DNA from: Laburnicola sp. R22_1
Lineage: Eukaryota; Ascomycota; Dothideomycetes; Pleosporales; Didymosphaeriaceae
DNA: 64,000 nt
Assembly (NCBI GenBank): GCA_014281115.1
Contig: JACONQ010000002.1
Span: forward strand, 372,001 to 436,000
Reading direction: 5' to 3'
In this document: piece after piece, positions 58,703 to 64,000 of the stretch
How positions within the stretch are numbered: the first letter of the stretch is position 1
Layout of the letters: each line of letters opens with the position of its first letter
The notes under the pieces: generated by a model
Databases searched by the model: none
Told to the model about the DNA's origin: nothing
The model's input: only the letters and a program-made list of their open reading frames with translations
Program-made: the position numbers and the translations under genes

Positions 58703-59965
58703 TTCTCCCCTAGGGTTAATCTATAATATTACGTAATTTTAGGCTAGCTGTTTGACTAACCACTGTATTACGTAATTAATAATTTCTTTAATAATATTTT
58801 TCGCTGTAATAATAACAATAATAATTATAATAGTAACTAACCTAACTAGCTTGTTACTCTTCTATAGTAGATTTCCCCTCGCAACTAGCGAGCCGTATAC
58901 TGCCTCCTAGGACCTTGCTATCGCTGCCCATCTTCCCTATACTCTTGCCGCTGCCGCTTACCCTTATCCTTACCCTTATCGCTTGAGGTCCCCTGCCTTA
59001 ATAGTAGCCTAGATAATTGCTACTGCCTTAATAAGCTTCTTATACTACTACTACGCCTTTAGCGTTTTATATATTATAACAAACTCTTTCTCCCCTTTAC
59101 TCTAGTCCTTACTCTTATAGTTCTTATTACCTTTATTTTTAGTTATATTTTTAAGCTTTTATAGTATAATATCTATATTGTGCTATTATTGCGTTATAAA
59201 GGCTACGTCTCTTCTACTAATATCTAGATACTAAAGGACTGCCTTGCACTCTAGAATCTAGAGGCATAAGGCGTAGCGAATTGGCCAAAAAATATTACTA
59301 ATAGAGTATTTAAAGATAAGCTCTAGAGGCCCCTTTAATAATCCTTTTAGTTGCATAAGGTTGCTAAATTTCTAGGGATTGTCCTTAACTTTGCCTAGCT
59401 AGTTATCTATGCCCTAACTAAATTTAATAACAGCTATATTACTATAGGTATTAGACTTAGACGCAATATTAGGTCCCTAGAAAGTAGTTATTGCGTCGCT
59501 AGATATAATAGATAAAAAGTTAGATTTAAAAGATATAGTGATATATATTAAAGTAAAGATTTAGTGTACTAGGTATTACTAATATTATAAGAGACTTATA
59601 CACTATACGCATAGTAAACTATAGCTACGCTACTATTAGGTTGTAAGCGCAATAACTAAACTATAGTTAAGCGTCCTATTGCCCATACTACTCCTGTGGT
59701 TGCGACTTCGCGGTCTACTGCGACTCTCTAATAGTTCACTAGTTAAGAGATAATATATAACTTAGTTATGCCTAACTATCTATTAACTGCTATTATTAAT
59801 GCTGCTGTGCAGAAAGTTAATAATAAAATTATTATTATTTTATGTATATTTTGTTACTACTACTATGTGCTAGGTACTAGGTTTTAGTGCCTTCTGTTTT
59901 ACTCCTCTCTGTGTATAATGTAGACTCGACCTTGGTTAGAATCTCTATATAACAAAGATCTTTAA
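58703..59965 (-). mobile_element. family C element, copy 3 (about 1.26 kb, reverse)
   Basis: Plus-strand ends are TTCTCCCCTAGGGTTAATC and AACAAAGATCTTTAATA. It is flanked by TA-repeats on both sides, so the target duplication cannot be measured. The relic frame is the same as in the other copies, with parts less mutated (CCCATCTTCCCTATACTCTT). Confidence 0.65.
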
Positions 59966-60109
59966 TATATATATATATATATTTTACTACTACTACTACT
60001 ACTATAATATATAATAAATTATATATACGCTCTTTACTTTTAACACTAAATAATACTTTAATACTTTACTAGCTTTATTTTATTTAATACTTATAAATAT
60101 TCTATAATA

Positions 60110-63100
60110 TAATATCGCAGAAATAAGGCTCTAACTAGGTACAATCACGTGCCCGTAATTATGTGAGTAGTACTATTTTAGCTCTGCTCCTTTTCTGTAA
60201 GCGTATATATAGTCTAGCCCTTTAGCTTCCTTTCTTATATAGCAATCTTATCTAATTTACTTACTAAATTAAAGATTCTAGCTTATTTTCCTTCTATAGT
60301 TATAAGCCTAGCGCTTTAAAATTATTGGCTAATTCTCCCTATATACTTATATATTAGAATTCTAATTTATACACTCTAATTACTCTTTACTAATTATTTT
60401 TAATTCTCTCTTACGCTTAAATTTTATCTATAATTAAAATAACTAATATTATAATTTCTACTATAAAGGTGCTCCTTACTAACTAAGCAAGCTAGCCTTT
60501 CTAGCTTATCTAGCTCTAATTTTATACTTAGTCTAAAGGGATCTAGTGTTTTATTAACCCTAACGCTAATAAAATTATTAATTAAGATCTAATATAACTA
60601 ACTTATCCTATACTTCTAGAGAAGACTATAAGTATAAGCAATGCTATATATAATAATTAGATTAAACTCTATAATATTTAGATTATAAGATATTAAGTAG
60701 AAGTACAAAACTAGTAAATTAATATAATAAAGATCTAGAATCTCGCCTTATAGATTTATACTATAGTATCTTAAGATCTACTAGCACTAGCTATAATTAT
60801 AATAAATAATAAAAGAAGACCTCCCTATAAGTGCTTATTAAGATACTTTAGAAGAATCTAGCACACACCTAATACTAAGCACACCTTAAGAAAGCTAAGT
60901 ATAGAAGGCAGACACCTAAAATATAGTACTAAGATTAGCAGCTCCTTTTTAATAAACCTAAGAGTTTTAAGCTTCCTAATATAGAAAGTAAGCTTGCTAT
61001 ATATAACTTCTTAGACGCGCTAGTAGTTAAGCTTACACTAGAATAGACCTAATTAATTAACTAGTATCGTGTATAAGACGCCTTATTTAGTATTAAGATA
61101 ATAGATCTTATAGATATTAGAAAGGTCTACTTTATAATTATTTAGGAGCACTAGCTTTAATCATCTAATAGTAAGTTATTAAGTATATTTGCAATAATTA
61201 CTAGTTAAAACAATAATTAAAAGAAGTAAGGTAGCGACGGCTTAAATAAGAAAGCTTATAAGAAGGCTAATAAGTGCCCTTATAGATATAGAAAGTATAA
61301 GTAGAATAATCTTAATTACTAACACCTTTAAACTATTATTACTAGCAAATGCCTTAAAGAAGTGCTACTAATTACCTTTACCAAGAAAGAATGCAAGGGT
61401 ATTAATAATTATTTAGCATCTTTATAATAAAAGAAGCTTTGCGGTAGAATTAAAATAGAAGACTAGAAGTCTACACCTATAGTAAGGAGCTTAACTACTC
61501 CTACCTACTTAGAGTTAATAGCTTATACTCTAATTAATCTATTAGTTTTTAATAAGTAGCTATAGGAGAGCTTAGGAGTATACTTAACAATATATTCTAA
61601 TAATTACCCACTTATATAGAGTACTATTCTTAATAGAAAAGCTGTAGTTTATTTTATTAATAATTAATTACTTCTAACACCTAGCTTATTTAAGAAAGCG
61701 AGCTTAACCTAGAGTGTTAAAGCTAGAACTTAGGCTCTTCTAATTTTAAGAATAAAAGATTAACTTATAAAGGGTGTGCTTACTAGTAAGTATAGTGCGT
61801 GTATAGAAGATCTTTTACTTAAGAATATTAAGGTTATAAAAGGTTTTTATATTAATATTGTCTCTAAAGCTTGTTTAAGAAAGATAGAGATCTAGTACCT
61901 AGATTTAAATAGATTACTGCGTATAGGAACTTTTACTTAAAATATTATTTTAGTAGAACTAAGTAGTATCTATAATCTTACCTTTATTAAATATAAGCCT
62001 CTTTTCTACTACTCTTTAGTTATAGCAATTAGGTAATTATACTATAATCTTCTATAAGCATATACTAAGGAACTCTAGCATCTTTAATTAGGTTATTTAG
62101 GCTAATAAGCACTTTAGGCTTTAGTTTAGAATGCGCAAAACGTGTATATTCTTAGCACTTAAAGAAAGAACTATTAGTATTATTCTATAATATATATAAT
62201 AAGAGTAATTTCTAAATGCCTAAAGAAATAATCTCTAAGACTATTCTACCGCATTTCTTAGAATCTATTTAACTTCTTAGTAGAATAGCTTAGAGAGATA
62301 TAGAGCTAAATTATTAAAAAGAATTTAGTAAAAGATTTATAATAATAACCTTATATTAAAATCTTTGCTAGAGATTATACAAGTAATAATTAAGCTTAAC
62401 TAATAGGTAGAAAATAATTATAAGCTTAGAATTGTTATAATTTATTAGGATAATAATACTACTACTCTTCTCTAAAGGCAACAATTAGCCTATAAGGACT
62501 ATATAAACAAATAAGAAATTAAGATTAGCTACACTCTATTATATACGTATAAACTAAATAGAGCACTTGAGTAAGTAGGCTAAAAGATTATTATTAAGGC
62601 TATAAATATAAAGGAAAGCGTAAATGTACTACCTAAAATATAGTCTAAGATTATAAGTGTAGCTACTTAATTTTATAGTAAGAGCTTAATAGCTCTATAT
62701 ACTTTTTAAGCACTAGATAAAGTGCTTAAAAATTAGTTTAGGTAGTATTTCTATTAGTATAAGCCTACTTAAATATAAGTATAGATAGCTAACCTTTGTT
62801 CTAATTAGAGTGAAATTTATATCTATAGCTACTAAGTATATTCTTTAAAAAGAGATTAAGTAGTAGGGTAAGATAAATAAGAATTTAAAGTAAATCCTAG
62901 GGGCTATATTAGATACTTTATTAGTTATAGAGCATTAAGTCTCTATAGAATATAAATTCTAGTGCTTAATTAGAGAATTATTATGCGCAATATTATACTT
63001 AATAAGATATTATTCTATAAGGGCAAAACTAATTAAGGTATACCCTATAAAGAAGTAGTAAAGATTATTAAAGTCCTATATAAGGGGGAGATTAATAATT

Positions 63101-63690
63101 TAGAAGAAGAGTTTATAAATATTCCTAATCTTCTTACTATATTAAATAAGTAAGCAAGCACTAAGTAAATAGAAAATAGTGCTCCTATCTAGTAATCTAA
63201 GAGTATAGCTAGCTAGGCTAGTAATTAAGTAGCTAATAGGACTAATATATAGACAGCGAGCTTAGCTAGTAAGCAGCTAAGAATTTATATAGTTTAAAGT
63301 AAGTATATAGAGCTTATAACTCTTAAATAGATACTAGAGCTAGGCAATCTAGGGTATAATTAGTTAAGGAATTATAAGAAGACTAACAGCTACTAAACTA
63401 TATACTAATTTAGGCAAGCTAGCCTATTAGATCCTAGAGAGTGTTCTCTCTAAAGTGTAGAGCCTAAGAGCTCTATAGCTACCTCTTAATCTAGCCCTAG
63501 AAGCTTAACCGCGCTAGAGGAAGTAGATAACCTACTAGTAAGCTAAAAGTAAAAATAAGATTAAGTATTTACAAAATTAAGTAAAAAGCTCTAAGGTAAT
63601 AATACAAACACGCGTGTTTAGAACTATTTACCTTTTTAAAAATAAAGAGATTATAATTAATATAATAATACTACTAATTATCTAGGGGTA
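60110..63690 (+). mobile_element. Copia-type LTR retrotransposon relic, no reverse transcriptase seen in window
   Basis: A GC-richer leader (60113-60300, with AATCACGTGCCC) may be part of the LTR, but no partner LTR lies in the window. Plus-strand relic frames follow. A GAG-pre-integrase motif is near 62067-62150 (ELxHLxLGYLG, ALVxNAQNVYIL). A Copia integrase core lies near 62450-62780: DNNTTTLL, YKLNRALEXVG where the catalytic Glu of the NGxxER motif survives, KIIIKAINIKESVNVLP. A Gln/Ser-rich linker runs to about 63550. All three frames carry TAA/TAG stops. Confidence 0.65.
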
Positions 63691-64000
63691 GATTAGGTGT
63701 ATATACACTAATCGCTAAATATATAATAAAAGATCTTTAAGATAATTTTCTATATATATATATATTCTAGAAGTATAGAAAGCTTAGAATAAGTACTAAA
63801 AGTATACTATAATAAATTTTGTAGTTGCTATAGCAGTGCTTAAAAATACTAAAAGTATTACCTTCTACTTATCTATATAGAGATAAGCTGCTAAAGCCGT
63901 CTATCTTATAAAAACACCTTCCTAATTATTTACTTAGAAAGCTCTTTAAGCAAGTCCCCTATATTAAGATTGCTATATTTAAGAAGAAGAAAACCTAGAT
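63691..64000. other. AT-rich, unassigned
   Basis: Begins near a short family A terminus-like stretch (ATTATCTAGGGGTAGATTAG at about 63677). Nothing else recognised before the window ends. Confidence 0.4.

Overview
The window is a piece of a filamentous ascomycete nuclear genome. The evidence is short GT-AG introns of about 47-72 bp with CTRAY-type branch sites, Zn2Cys6 regulators, an NmrA-like protein, an Rds1/ferritin-like protein, a small secreted protein, and very strong RIP (repeat-induced point mutation) signatures. The layout fits a Dothideomycete-like 'AT/GC isochore' genome, but the species cannot be fixed from sequence alone.

Layout: (1) 1-0.7 kb is a repeat edge. (2) 0.8-14.6 kb is GC-balanced and gene-bearing. 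It holds a small unknown protein, an RGG-box/coiled-coil protein, an NmrA-like gene with an internal deletion, a divergent Zn2Cys6 regulator with an apparent frameshift, a multiply broken Rds1-like ferritin-domain gene, an intact TRM1 tRNA m2,2G26 methyltransferase, and a divergently transcribed PPxY-containing membrane protein. (3) 14.6-52.0 kb is an AT-rich, almost gene-free block of nested, RIP-mutated mobile elements. It holds a complete 8.1-kb Gypsy chromovirus with a perfect 5-bp target duplication, a 2.2-kb non-autonomous LTR element that shares polypurine tract and LTR motifs with it, a lightly damaged Tc1-type DD34E transposon, a Fot1/pogo-like transposase relic, a 2-kb unrecognised reading-frame relic, a 440-bp homogeneous 9-bp minisatellite, and many copies of three short (about 0.65-1.3 kb) families called A, B and C here. 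(4) 52.0-58.1 kb is GC-balanced, with a seven-exon Zn2Cys6/DUF3425-type regulator and a two-exon small secreted protein. (5) 58.2-64.0 kb is a second AT-rich block with A, B and C relics and a Copia-type pol relic that has no visible RT before the window ends.

Most notable: families A, B and C each keep intact-looking ends flanked by unusually long target-site duplications (about 10-15 bp). Each also carries the ghost of one short protein reading frame whose stops fall almost only at TAA/TAG, as expected for former Gln and Trp codons. I recognise none of the three proteins. They are the best candidates here for undescribed mobile elements. The decay of three neighbouring genes (4.1-9.1 kb) beside intact TRM1 is the second main observation. 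All calls are from reading the sequence; no database search was possible.
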